DNA of 64,000 nt from Parasponia andersonii (lineage: Eukaryota; Streptophyta; Magnoliopsida; Rosales; Cannabaceae), in NCBI GenBank assembly GCA_002914805.1, contig JXTB01000028.1, positions 1,307,255 through 1,371,254 of the forward strand. The letters are read 5' to 3'. How positions within the stretch are numbered: position 1 is the stretch's first letter; each line of letters opens with the position of its first letter. The position numbers and the translations under genes were made by a program. Below the pieces are notes generated by a model. That model saw only the letters and a program-made list of their open reading frames with translations, was not told the DNA's origin and ran no database searches. This document shows positions 1-11,900 of the stretch, in pieces.

Positions 1-3000
1 AATTGGAGGTCCTCATTTTTTTCACCTCGTAATCCAGTCAAACTCTCCTCTATTAATGCTGATGGAGGTGTGTTATATTGCTTGGAGATAACCAAAAACT
101 ATGATGAATCCACAGCCGAAACCATTGATCAGGTACAAATAAATTAAAATGTTACTACCCAAAATGTACTATTTTTCGTACCTAGAGAAGTACTCATAGT
201 AATATTATAATGAATATTTATCCAAATCCAAAATATAAATGAGTTAATATAATATTGTAAGTCGTCTTTAGTTTCTGTTAAATGAGATATATAAATCCAT
301 TCAAAGTTGGTGGCGCTGGCACCGATAATTGATTAGGCGGTGGTGACACTCCAGTCTAATAAAAGCTATATACTTTCTTCTAAATACGACTATTTGCAAG
401 CTGTATTTGGACAACTATCCTTCATTCTTTGTAGCAATCTATGGCCCTTCGGGTGGGCCTAACCTGTCTCATATAATAACAGCTTAGAAGAATGAAAGTT
501 CTAAGTTTTTTCCTAAATAGCCAGTACACCTACTAAGGTAAAAGACAAATAGTCTTTAATTTTGGTTAGACATATGTAGACGAAAGTTATTACAATCTAT
601 CACTCTCAAAGAAATATGTAACTATTTATTTATATAAGTATGACATGTTCTATATTTTTATATATGCACCATGTATTTATTGTTGGTGTGTCGTGCATGC
701 TAATTAAAGTAAACACCAAATCAGTCAATAAGTGCTTCTAGACTCAATTTTTTACACTTCAAAATTCCTAGTGGTTAGGAAAAGTCGTTAACTTAGAGCC
801 ATCTTCCTACCACCGGGTGCTAAAGTTCTTTGGCCTTTCGTCAACGATGTATTGTTCTCTACCTCATCTACTGGCACCCTTGTCCTTCTCTGTGTTGTGG
901 TACATATCTATATAATATCAATAGGATGAGCTAATTATATATCAATAGATTAATTATATTTCTGTGGTTGTCCCACAAAGCCTAGATCATATGATTGAGA
1001 TTAGTGTTGAAGTGTATAATTTATATTAGTGCACAATAAGCTACCCATAACATACAATAAAACATACGGAAGAAAACATGGAAGATCTTCCGTGATCTAT
1101 TATCCCCTTCAAAATCCTAAGATTGAACGCAACTTTTTCAATAATTTATTCTTTAAAGACTACTAAATCTAAGCCGCCCTCCCACCAATTATTCTCTATA
1201 GTTACTTTCTTTGGATATATAATGAATTAGAGATATTTTGGAATCGAACTTATCCTGACAGAAGCAACAGTTTGGTCTGGTGGTACACTTTGATTGTATA
1301 TTTGTTTACTTATTATATACTATATTTTGGTTTAACATAATTGGAATGACTAAGAAATTTTAAACTAATAAGTTGGCGTTTTCACACAGGAAATTGAGGC
1401 ATTGTTAAAGAAATTGGATTTCATACCGACATCAGTCTTCACAACGGATCTTCCTTACGTGGATTTCTTGGACCGGGTCCACAAGGCCGAGTTGAAACTC
1501 CGGTCCAAGGGATTGTGGGATGTGCCACACCCATGGTTCAACATTTTTGTCCCCAAGTCGAGGATTTCTGACTTTGATAAGGGTGTGTTCAAGAGCATTT
1601 TGGGTAATAAGACAAGTGGGCCCATTCTCATCTACCCCATGAACAAGGCCAAGTAAGTTAACCACACATGCATATACGATCATAGATTCAAAATCCTCCT
1701 TGTCTCTATCGTTTCACTGTATCAATCCACATATGCTTTCTAAATATAACGACATTTTTTAACCGCTTCATCCTTGCATGCATGCAACATCCAAAACAAT
1801 TTCATTACTTATATATTCTAATCATCTTTATATCATATTATATCATATATATATATATATTATATATATTTTTTTTTACATATGAGTAGGTATTTTTTTT
1901 TTTAGCCATTAAATCATCCATTACGTAGTTATAATAAAGTGCATGAAAAAATGTATATTATTAATATTCTTTCTCTCTTATTTTTTACAATAAAAAAATA
2001 TACATACTAAATTTTCATTAGTCAAATTGATACCTATGTATAGGTAAAAAAAAAAATATATCTACTATATTAGTGCCCATAAAATATAATATATATATTG
2101 GTTGCAAATTCTATAAGTATTTTTATTTTTTTATTTATTTATAGTTATTTTTTTAACCGTTAAATCGTAACGGTAATCCATAGTTATAATAAAATATACG
2201 AAAAGATTTACATTAATAATGTTATCTCTATGCATAATAAATTTTCATTTCTCAACATAATACTTATGTATGAGTAAAAAAAAATATATATCTGCCCTAA
2301 CATATCCCACGTTCCTTCAAATGTTCCATGTAAAAATATATCCCCGATTCCTTTCAGACGAAATTAATTGTGTAATTTTGGTTATAAAAATAATTAAGAT
2401 TTTCATTTCTTTCAACTTTTTCCCCGGTTGTTTGGCTGGAAGCCAACAAAATGGACGGTGGCGATCACCCAAGTGGGAAGATACTTATGTCAGAAGATCT
2501 TATGTGGGGACCTGGGAAACCACTGATGAGATACTATCCATGTCCTGTTCCCAAGTAGTAGTTCCAGAAACACAGCCGTTGGTATAATATTTTAACGACC
2601 CATCTAGTATCATCCATCAACTACCAGTTCTCCACCACTCTGCTCTGTAGCAAAGGGTCCCAAATTTTGTGTCTTTAAAAAAAAATTGATATTATTCATT
2701 TTTCAAAAATTAAAGGGAGCTGCAATTAGACGAGTGTATAGTATACTAATTGGTGTTTGGTGGTGGTGATTCCATGCAGGTGGGACCAGAGGAGCTCGGT
2801 GGTGACGCCGGATGAGGACGTTTTTTACCTGGTGGCATTGCTAAGATCAGCACTGGACAACGGGGATGAGACACACAGCTTGGAGTACCTGAAGCATCAG
2901 AACCGTCAGATCTTGAGATTCTGTGCTGAGGCCGGGATCAAGGCCAAGCAGTACCTGCCCCACTACGCAACGCAAGAGGAGTGGGTGGACCACTTTGGGG

Positions 3001-3143
3001 ATAAGTGGGCCCAATTTCACAAACGCAAGATGGAATTCGACCCCCGTCATATCTTAGCCACCGGCCAACGCATTTTCCATCCCCCCTCCATTGCTCCCTA
3101 TATCAGAAACAACAATAATCACATGAGTACAGCTTCATCGTAG
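1..3143 (+). CDS. CKX: cytokinin dehydrogenase, C-terminal part (3 exons)
   Basis: Exons are 1-132 (open at the left edge), 1390-1652 and 2780-3143, with GT-AG introns and a frame that closes at TAG 3141-3143. Together they give 252 residues, a little under half of a typical CKX of 520-580. The product is a FAD enzyme that irreversibly cleaves the side chain of cytokinins, usually secreted or in the ER lumen. Family landmarks are visible: NWRSSF, PHPWFNIFVPKS, GPILIYPMN, WDQRSS with TPDEDVFYLVALLRSA, and the C-terminal QYLPH, HFGDKW and FDPRHILATGQRIF, which completes the substrate and FAD pocket. The three-exon 3' structure fits the usual five-exon CKX gene. From memory the ending resembles the CKX1 type, but I cannot fix the paralogue. 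The second intron (1653-2779) holds two miniature elements. The FAD-attachment half lies outside the window. Confidence 0.95.
133..1389 (+). other. CKX intron, no feature seen
   Basis: This 1,257-bp AT-rich intron starts GTACAA and ends CACACAG. I see no open exon, element termini or RNA gene in it. Confidence 0.85.
1868..2078 (+). mobile_element. TA-MITE copy 1 (5' end eroded), in CKX intron
   Basis: This matches the body of the recurrent miniature family described at 21706-21939. It has the GTAGGTATT run, a degenerate central palindrome, TTTACAATAAAAAAATA, and the 3' terminus ending GTGCCC at 2078. The 5' terminus is lost in a (TA)n/poly-T tract. Confidence 0.7.
2100..2300 (+). mobile_element. 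TA-MITE copy 2 (diverged), in CKX intron
   Basis: It starts GGTTGCAAATTC after a (TA)n tract, 22 bp downstream of copy 1 and in the same orientation. The body is recognisable but more diverged (ATAATAAATTTTCATTT, then ATACTTATG). The 3' end decays into AAAATATATATCTGCCC. Confidence 0.6.
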
Positions 3144-3951
3144 ACGCATTGCAAATTGACCAAAATGGTACACGGCCAGATACAGTGGGGGAGCTGGCTA
3201 GCTAGCTAGAGTTAAAGCTGGTACATACCATAATAGACAGGGGAGAGGGCTTATTGGTCTTTTTAAGCCTCAATTTTTTTTTCCTATAAAGAGGGGGATT
3301 GGGTTTTTTTTTTTCTTTTTTCTAGGGTACGGTGCGGTTGTTTTTAAGGGGTTGGAATGGAAATGGTAGGGTCCGTGATGACATGTGGTGCAGATGGAAA
3401 GTTTGTACTTTTGCAGCGCCCCATGATCCCGACAACCCGTCTGGCTAGACTCCGGGTCTTGTCCGCAGACCGCCGGTTTGCCTCCTCCGCCACTGATATT
3501 TTGTCAGCAGCTTATGTCGCACGCAGCTTAGCTGGAGAGTTTACCGTCTTATCCTTCTGGCTAAATTTGTCGATGTTATCATTACTTAGGTAACAACAGT
3601 CATGTAATTAAAAGCGACCCCAGTTCTGATAATATATTAGATACTACCGAACCCCGTTGTGCCTTCTTTTAATCTTTATTTTTAATCCCAAAAATGATGA
3701 TATAGGCGATGGGGCAAGAAAACAAACTCGGCTTCAAGGCTCAGGCTCAACAGCCACTTTGGTAAAATCCCGGCCCAAGCCTAATAACGTAAAGCCTTGT
3801 GAGGTTTTCAGGACTCGATCCAGCCCACCGACAACAATAGAGCCATATATATTCGCTCCTGTTGCCTTGAACCAAGTAAACGTGTATGAAGTATGAACTG
3901 ATGTCGGTTTGAACTGAACTCTACCTTGCCTCAGAACAGAACATTTTAGAA
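3144..3951. other. CKX 3' flank, unassigned
   Basis: This is probable 3' UTR plus intergenic DNA. The stretch 3350-3600 is noticeably less AT-rich than its surroundings and contains short open frames, but they match no family I recognise and show no splice structure. Confidence 0.5.
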
Positions 3952-4160
3952 TTTTTTTTTTTTTCAATCAAAGTAAGACTTTATTAATGACCTCTATTTA
4001 TTACAAATTAAAAAAAAAATACCTACTACTACTACTTAATTCTCACTCTACCCGATTAGGGATAATAAACTTGTACGCCTACCTCTGGTGTAACTCGAAC
4101 TTAAGATCAAAATTCTAAATAATGGATGCTCTTCCCACTTGAGTCAACTCACTTCGTCGT
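3952..4160 (-). mobile_element. probable tRNA-derived SINE
   Basis: Read on the minus strand, an A-box-like TGACTCAAGTGG (complement of 4135-4146) is followed 33 bases later by a B-box-like AGTTCGAGTTAC (complement of 4090-4101). The unit ends in a run of 13 A (plus-strand T run 3952-3964). Promoter order, spacing and 3' A tail are those of a tRNA-derived SINE. I could not find a target-site duplication, so the limits are approximate. Confidence 0.45.
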
Positions 4161-4956
4161 AACTTACTCTGATTACCACTCTTCAAATATATAGAATATT
4201 TGCAATTGCAAATATTTCAATAAATGGTGATCAATTTTAAAGTACCAGGCAAAAATAAAAACTGTAATGAAATTGTGGCAACCTTTTTTTTTTTTTTATA
4301 ACAGAAAGGGGAGGAGAGGGCAATCCACATAGAATCCTTTAATGTTACCCCACAGCACAATAGTCATCGGTGGCAAACAACAGCAGAAAGCCAACAACCT
4401 ATTCTACCCACGAAAAACAAAAAAAAAAAGTGAGAGAGCGCCAAGAAGTAACCATGCAACTCTGTTGAAGTAGGCTTATCCTGTTGGCCTAGAAATTGTG
4501 ATTTTTCTGTCTTTTTCGTTATAATTTTTTTTCCAGAATGTCTGAATTAGTAAAAGCTGTAACAAGTTGAATATTAGTCAAATGTCTTCCACACTAAATT
4601 GCCTCTACACCTCTCTAGCTTTGTCTACAAGTAACCAGATTCTAAATTACTAACTTGGATCGTCAATGACTGCAAATGATAAAGAGAGGTGTAATGAATA
4701 ATGATGCAAGAGTAATCTAACATAAAAATCAAGTTTCCTTCGGCAACAGTGAGGAAAAATAAATATGCACTTACCTTGATTTTTCCTCCAAAATTGACAC
4801 CAGTTTGGATCCAGAAAGTTGAAAAAAAGAACAAACAAATCTTGCACTGATTAAAGGATTCTTCCAGTTAAAACCAAGACACGATACTTCTTTAAAATTA
4901 TAAGACTAAAAGGACAGGAATTTACCTCTTTGACTCTTAAATGTGCAAAGTTTATC
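4161..4956. other. intergenic between CKX and the methyltransferase
   Basis: This is AT-rich DNA with homopolymer runs. The part next to 4957 should hold the 3' UTR of the minus-strand gene. No other feature is seen. Confidence 0.6.
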
Positions 4957-7892
4957 TCACTTTGATTTGCATGAATCAAGATCAATATCCTCAGATCCAA
5001 GTTGCTTCCCAAATTTTCTCAATGCAATCGAATATATAGTTTTCCTCTTAACTGATGTTCCGACAGCCGCTAACTTAACCGCCTGTATACAGAGAGAATT
5101 GTCGAGTGCATAAGTTTAGCAACATTGAGATCCAGACAAAAGTTCATTCCAATGAACGCAGCCTTACTAAAAAAGGAGAATTAAATTGATATACTCAGAC
5201 AGAAGCCTTACCGTAGAAAGACTATACCCACTGGAGATCAGATTACTTAGTTCATTCTCGAGCTCACACTCTGATGGAGTTTCAACAGTAGGGCTTGTCT
5301 TCCCTTCAATTAACAGTGTTATCTCACCCTTTGGCTGATGTACTGAAAATGCTTCTTTTGCTTCCTCCAATGTACCACGCCAAAACTAATTAGGCAAGAT
5401 AAATTCCATAAAACAGGTTCAGGTCATGCACAAGGAACCTAATAAATAATAAGTTATTTAAAAGGAAAGAAAGGCTAGCCTATCTTTCACCATTACAAAC
5501 ATGAACAATCCAATTTTAAAATGGCGTCTCCATTCCTGCACTTAGAACAACAAGTAAATGGAAATAAAACATTCGGAACCGAATGCAATAAGTAGTAAAT
5601 TGAGCATAAAGTGAGGCAAGATAAGAAAATTCATGTACTTCCTAAATAGATATACCTAGGTCCCAGGGGATTGAATAATTAAATCATCCTATTAACAGTT
5701 AAGCAACATTATCCTGTTAACAAGTAAGCTAAGGTCTGGGTTTGACTCAAGATAATGATGCCAGAAAAGAAAAGAATGCTACACCGTCAAATATACTATA
5801 TTAAACTGCAATACAAAATATCAATATATACAGAAACACAAAAATAAAATGAAAGCAGAATAAGAAGATATGACCGACACATCATTTAAAATCTACCTGT
5901 TCATGTAGTTTTGTAATTTCACGGGCAATGACACATTGTCTGCAACACAATTAAACATTACAGAATACAGTCAATAATAGTTCTTGGGTGGCAAATTATA
6001 TCAATTGAATAAGCTAATACGCATTCCATCCCCCCCAAAAAAAAAGAAGAAGAAGAAGATGCAGCTAATACACATGATTCTGATGCATCAATCTGTAGTT
6101 CATGGCGCATAACTAAGTCATACTGTCAGCCTGAGTGGAGCAAAATATCACAAAAACAACGAATTTCTAACAAAATAGATCTTTTTAAACATATGGTGCC
6201 TTATTCCTTGCTGCTGCCCCTTCTCCTTCCATAGAAAATCATGTAGTGAACAAACTATAAAGGTAGCTCTAAATGCTCAAGATATTTAAGCGCACCAGAA
6301 CAGATTTATGTGATGGTAAAGGGACAACAATATACAAGCACATAACATAAATACCAATAAACAAGGACAAAAAAAAANAACTGGAGAAACTTATATATTT
6401 AATTCGAATAAGAAAAGAGAGACATACTAGGAAAAATCAAATTAAAAAAAAAAAAAGAAGAAGAACAATTACCTTGAATCACCAAATAGTGGAGAAGTCT
6501 CCTCAAGAAACTGACGAAGCTTGTGTGGAGGTACATAGAATACCTGTGTTGATGCCTCATTTGCAGAAACCATCAGCCTATCTTTTCTAGAGCCATTATG
6601 TTTAGGAAGAAATCCAACTGAAACGTAATTTTGAATTCAGAATTTCACAAGTAATACAGACACCATATCCACCAGGAATCAGACTAGCAGAGCATAAAAC
6701 CCAAAACAAACTCACCAAATGTAAACTCGTCAGTGGACAGACCAGAGGCAGAAAGAGCAGCCACAAAAGCGGAGGGTCCAGGAATGGGAACAACAGGAAT
6801 GTTCTCACTGATGCATAACTTTGCCTGCATGAAGGTTTCTCATACATTTATTGATTCCATTAGTCAGTAAATACCATGACCCAGCCTCAGAAGACAAACC
6901 AGATTCAAACAACTCACCAATTCGGTACCAGGATCACTGATGCCTGGTGTCCCCGCATCACTTATCAGTGCCACAATCTCGCCTTGCTTCAACCTCCTTA
7001 ACACGGTTTGTTCCCTTTGAGATTCATTAAATTTGTGATAGCTTAACTGTAAATCTAAAAGAGAGAATCAGAATGAACTTCGACCACAATTTAAAATACA
7101 AAACAATGGAATGGCTAAAAGTCTTAAAAAAGAAAACTTACAAGGGGAGTTCTTATATTGTAATGTTGTAGCAACTTCCCTGAATGTCTTGTATCTTCTG
7201 AAAGTATCACATGAGCTGACTTTAACACACGGAGAGCCCTGCAATGGAAATATCAATCACATCTTTGTTGGAGTTTCGCCAATTCGGAAAGCAGAGTGCT
7301 AGAATTGAAAAAGATAGAACCACAAAAGAAAATATGTTATACAATGTGTATGGAAGATGAAAAGAGGTTTAGAAGAATAGAGTACCGTAAAGTGACATCT
7401 TCAAGGTTACCAATTGGTGTTCCTACCAGATACAATCCAGGTTCCAGAGGACCCTGAAACAAGAACCGCGCCACATCCACAACCAAAGCAAAATTTTACA
7501 AACATGAGCCTTTCAAGATCAAATTTTGCAGTTCAATTGCGAAATTTTGGGGTTAGGGTTTTACAAATATAGTTCAATTGCAAAAGTTCCGGGTTAGGGT
7601 TTTACAAAATATAGCAGGCGCCAAAACAATGCTAGGGTTTGGGAAGGCTCGTAAGAACCAAATACAGCCCTAAAAATGGAGGAGAAAACCTTACACGCTT
7701 TGACGATTCTTCCGGGATTGGATTAGCAGAGTCTGCCGAACCTTGAGGACTGGAACAGAAGGCAGCAGCGCCAGTTCTGTAAGGGGAGACGGGGAGTGAC
7801 GTCTTAGGGTGGATGAAGACCGGAAATGTACACAGCCGTGGAAAAGCTCCGGCGAGAGAAACCGCCGGAGAAGAAAGTAGCCGCGTTAACAT
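4957..7892 (-). CDS. rsmI: RsmI-type 16S rRNA (cytidine-2'-O)-methyltransferase, organellar
   Basis: Nine exons on the minus strand (7695-7892, 7386-7453, 7142-7238, 6918-7046, 6716-6824, 6473-6617, 5897-5939, 5212-5385, 4957-5082) join in frame to 362 residues ending at TGA 4957-4959. Bacterial RsmI uses S-adenosylmethionine to methylate the ribose of C1402 in the 16S decoding centre. Tetrapyrrole-methylase-fold motifs appear in order: VGTPIGNLEDVT (residues 76-87), SEDTRHSGKLL (102-112), SDAGTPGISDPG (150-161), PIPGPSA (177-183), VGFLPKH, then AREITKLHEQFWRGTL and a C-terminal extension. The first ~60 residues are rich in Ser, Ala, Pro and Arg with almost no acidic residues, as in a plastid or mitochondrial transit peptide, so the likely target is an organellar small-subunit rRNA. 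Which organelle cannot be told. Every exon junction obeys GT-AG. Confidence 0.95.
7531..7640 (-). promoter_or_regulatory. three telo-boxes in first intron of the rsmI-like gene
   Basis: On the gene's strand the motif AAACCCTAA occurs at 7552-7561 and 7593-7602, and AAACCCTAG at 7632-7640. The first two sit in a direct duplication of about 41 bp, each copy beginning GTTCAATTGC on the plus strand. Telo-boxes are established 5'-region elements of plant genes for ribosomal proteins and translation factors. Confidence 0.5.
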
Positions 7893-9070
7893 TTAGCTCC
7901 TTCTTGTCTTCAAAAATCAAGACATTTGGAAGCTGTTAAAAAAAAAAAAAAAAAAAAAAACCTCTATTAACACCTCTGTCTTCTTCCCCACACTTTAAAA
8001 TTTGAAATTTTAATTTCCACTTATAATAATAATCGGTATTCCTAAATTATCCTGTACCTTAATTATCTTTTCTCTTCCAACTCACGTCTTTTTGTCCCTA
8101 ATTTCTCTTGCCCATAATACCGACCCTTCTTCTTTTTTCTTTTTTTTTTTTTTTTTTTTCTCTTCGGTGTTTCTCGATCTCTCCAATCTAGAATTTTGTT
8201 TCATGTTTTTTGGGAAATACTTATAATACTCTTTTTTTTTACATCATTGTTTGCACTTTTGCACGTACTTTCTGTCGAGCATTGAGATTAAGAAAGTCCA
8301 AAAATAGTAAAAAATAGAGTGGGTTTAATATTTCTCTTTTTTTTTAATATATTAAGAATCAAAAATATTAGTTGAAGATCTAAAATTTACTTGAGAATTA
8401 TATCGTTATTCTACGAAATACACGTAAATAGTCAATAGATTTGAAATTAATGGTTTGAATTGGGGCATCAAGTACCCAAAAATGTAAAATTGATACGAAC
8501 GATGAATATCACCGAAAAAAGATTGGTGGAAGAAATTAAAAGTTGAAGTGGTGTATGCATATAAACGTGAGCAGAGAAAATTCACTCTCGGACAAAAGCT
8601 TGCTATGATACACCTGACCTTTGCAATTAGTAGCTTATTAATTTTAAAATAGGAGATGGAAACATATGAATCTAAAGAAAGAGCCAATTGAATTTAAGAA
8701 AGAATTAATTGAGATGCACCCTAATGTATATAAAAATCAATTGAATTTAAGAAAGATGTTTGAAGAGAATCAGAAAAAAGGAAAAGAAAATGAAATTGTT
8801 CACAAAAATGTGTGTATAGCTTTACAAAAATGAATGTACTAAAAAGCAATTTTACTAGGCTTCTTTTAATAAATAAATATATATATAAAAAAAGAGAAGT
8901 GGTAAAAGTAGACATATAAGCGGAAAAACACTCACGCTTATCCCACATCCACAAAAACATGAGTGCAGTTAGCATTGCTTCTTTATATATAATCCTCTAA
9001 TAATTTCCTTTCACCTATACAATTTTAACGTGAGTAAAAAATAAACTAAATGTTAAATTATGAATAATGT
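7893..9070. other. AT-rich intergenic, upstream of the rsmI-like gene
   Basis: The first ~50 bases should be the 5' UTR and promoter of the minus-strand gene; the rest is AT-rich with long A/T runs (7939-7960, 8136-8160). No coding signal is recognised. Confidence 0.6.
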
Positions 9071-9227
9071 TAAATTTCATTATAGTTTTTACTAAATGTC
9101 ACATATTAAATTTCATTATAGTTTTGACTAAATGTCACATATTGATAGTCTAGATTGTGGGCCACAAATCATTATAGTTTTAACTAAATGTCACATATTG
9201 ATAGTCTAAATTGGGGGCCACAAATCT
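9071..9227 (+). repeat. three-copy tandem repeat
   Basis: The unit CATTATAGTTTTNACTAAATG followed by TCACATATT occurs three times in a row. The last two copies extend through GATAGTCTA and GGGCCACAAAT. Copies differ by a few bases and the first is truncated. Confidence 0.7.
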
Positions 9228-9510
9228 TTGATTTGTGTTGAGAATAGTTATTTATTCCCTCACATTTTGAATTTCGCTCCTACATTCCATTTTTTGCACA
9301 AATATTACGAAGGTATACTGTGGTTCATATATTAAAAATAATACTTATTTGAACTGAATAAAGATTTAGTAAAAGAGATTATTGAAAAATTCTCAATCAT
9401 TCTCGAGGTTAATTGCGAATTTTTATGCAAATTTGAGAACATAAGGATTGCACTCCATTTCTTCTCTCGTATTTTGGGGCTCTCGATATTTTGACGGATA
9501 AAAAGCATTT

Positions 9511-9554
<44 letters not shown>

Positions 9555-11756
9555 AATTTTGTTTATTGATTGGGGTAAAATGGCCGCAAATATAAAGCAG
9601 ACACTTACATAAAAATTTCAAATTTGAGAAGATAAAAAAATTTTTGGAGTGTAACAAATTTTATAATTAATTATTAACTAAAATATTAAGTCACAAAATA
9701 ATATGATAATTATTAATATGTGGACAATAAAAAAAATGTGACTCATCAAAATTATATTTATATTGAACAATGATTGATGTTCGCGTTTTATGTGTCAATT
9801 TCTCGGAAAAACCAAATATCAAGTAAAGAATGGATAGAAACTTTATCCAATCACAAACGACCAAGTGTCAAAGCTTCGTAGGATACCAAATAGTTAATTG
9901 GCACCATGCAAGGACTATAAGATGCTAACTCATGGTCAAGGTGTCCACAAACTGACCTCCAAGCTCCTCTACTAGGTCGATATTGCAGATAGCTTTTGAG
10001 TGCCTGTATATAGAGCAATGCTGTGTTAGAGAATAGTAGTAGTTGTTAACGTTATAAAGACGTGTTAACTTGCTATAAGTTATTCCAATAAATAAATATC
10101 TCATCTAATGTGTAATTATAATCTTATAAATTAATACATCATGTAGTCATCATATATCGTGTCCGAAACATTAGTCAATGAGTTAGACATCATATATCGT
10201 ATCCGAAACATTAGTCAATGCACAAGACTCTTATTAGTAAAGCGAAATAGACTGTTCATTCTATTATCTTTTGCCTCTCTCCAACCGAGGTCATTAACAT
10301 CTCTCTCTCTCTCTTTTTCAAAAAGCCAAATCTTAATTTAACTTTTTTGTATCATCTTATTCCCATTATCCCACTATCCCACTGTATATGTATTATATAT
10401 AATTTTTTTCTCAGATATTCTATATTTTGTCTAGGTTTATATTTTATGTTTTGATTATTATCAATATTAATCATTAAATTTAATTTTATTATAAATTTAT
10501 ATCTAAATATTAATTTAAAACAATTAATTCATCAAGATAATTTAATAAATTTATTCTCAGATTAATTTTTATATAATTTATTTTTAACTTTTTAAACTGT
10601 AAATTAACTGTTTTAAAATAGTATCACGATATAAATTTATAACAAATTTTAAATTTAAAGATCAATATTAATAATAACTAAAACATAAGATATAATTTAA
10701 ACAATGTATCAAAATATAGATATAAAAGTGATAATATCCCTTCTTTCCTTCTTAGAAATAGTCACCAAAACATTTCAGCACCCTTATATATATATATACA
10801 TATATATTAGTTAATTTAGCACGCGACCGTTCATGTTAATTATTGGGCTTAAAAAAAAAATCAGCATACATAAGAAAAATAAGACATGTATTGACATATT
10901 AAATAATAGGCTAATTATATTAGTGTTACAACAAATATAAAAAAATTATTGTACACATATATTGCTAAGAAGTTTCATATGAAAAAGAAAGATCAATAGC
11001 CAACAAATAAATAAAGAAAAAGACGTACAGAAAATAATTGAGGAAAAATTACTAACAAATTCTTTCTTTTTTTTAATATATATATATATATATATGCGCT
11101 CTTTACTTTCTAGTGAAGCATGTTGGTTTTTGACAAGTTGAAACTCAATGAAAAGTTATATATAAATAGTAATTATATATATAATGAGGACTCTGATTTA
11201 CTTTTCTTAAAAATAACTAGTGTGGTACCGTACCTTTGGCACGTGTGCAGCGTGTGTCGTCATGTTTCTTTTGTTAAAGAAGAGATTTCAGAGGTTTAAT
11301 TCAAAAGAAACAAAGTATATAAAGATTTAGAAGCCGATGAGTCATACCACAGTATCTAAGAACAAATAGACCCACAAGGCCAGATTCTTTTAGATCCAAA
11401 CATAAACAATTTCTCCATTATAGCAAAGTAACAAATATAGCCACACTTAATTTCAAATAAGTACGCTTAGAGTTGGTTATGAATCCATTATTCAGACATA
11501 GTTTACTGCTCAATACCAAAACCCAACATACACTAATAACAACTCCACCACAAACATTATTCAATATTGGACCATCCTATATCCAAATAACCAATACCGA
11601 ATCTGACAACTCAATACTAACCTCTCCAAAAAAAATTCTCATTCAAGTTTTTTTTTTTCAAAAAAAAAAAAAATTATTTCATCATTAGGCTGAAAGTTGG
11701 AAACCAAACCAGAAAATTATAAATAAATATTAATATGAAAATTTGATGAATCTTGG
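9228..11756. other. AT-rich intergenic with simple repeats
   Basis: It contains a (TA)n tract at 9516-9550, smaller ones near 10785 and 11080, and a 33-bp near-exact direct repeat (CATCATATATCGTRTCCGAA core) at 10148-10180 and 10188-10220. I see no gene. Confidence 0.6.
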
Positions 11757-11900
11757 TTTTTTTTTTTTTTTTTTTTTTTGAACGTTGATGAGGAAGTCCC
11801 TGAGAATAGCAAAAGCTTCTTGGAGAATCTTTGTAAGGTGAAGGAGCAGCCCCCTGATCTTCTCCGCAGCAGCCGAAAGCGTATCCAAGGTCATAAAATG
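11757..11900 (-). other. coding-like fragment ending in poly(A), unidentified
   Basis: On the minus strand a locally GC-richer stretch is open for about 36 codons (it includes SAAAEKIRGLLLHLTKIL) and runs directly into a 20-base A tract (plus-strand T run 11757-11778). The opposite strand is also open. An A tail directly after a coding-like fragment suggests a processed, retroposed piece. I do not recognise the protein. Confidence 0.3.

Noticed and set aside
3357-3896. Possible small genes behind CKX
   Set aside because: Short frames without recognisable motifs, splice sites or matching neighbours; more likely 3' flank.
8406-8975. Minus-strand frames of 84-93 codons
   Set aside because: AT-rich, Phe/Tyr/Leu-dominated translations typical of chance frames.
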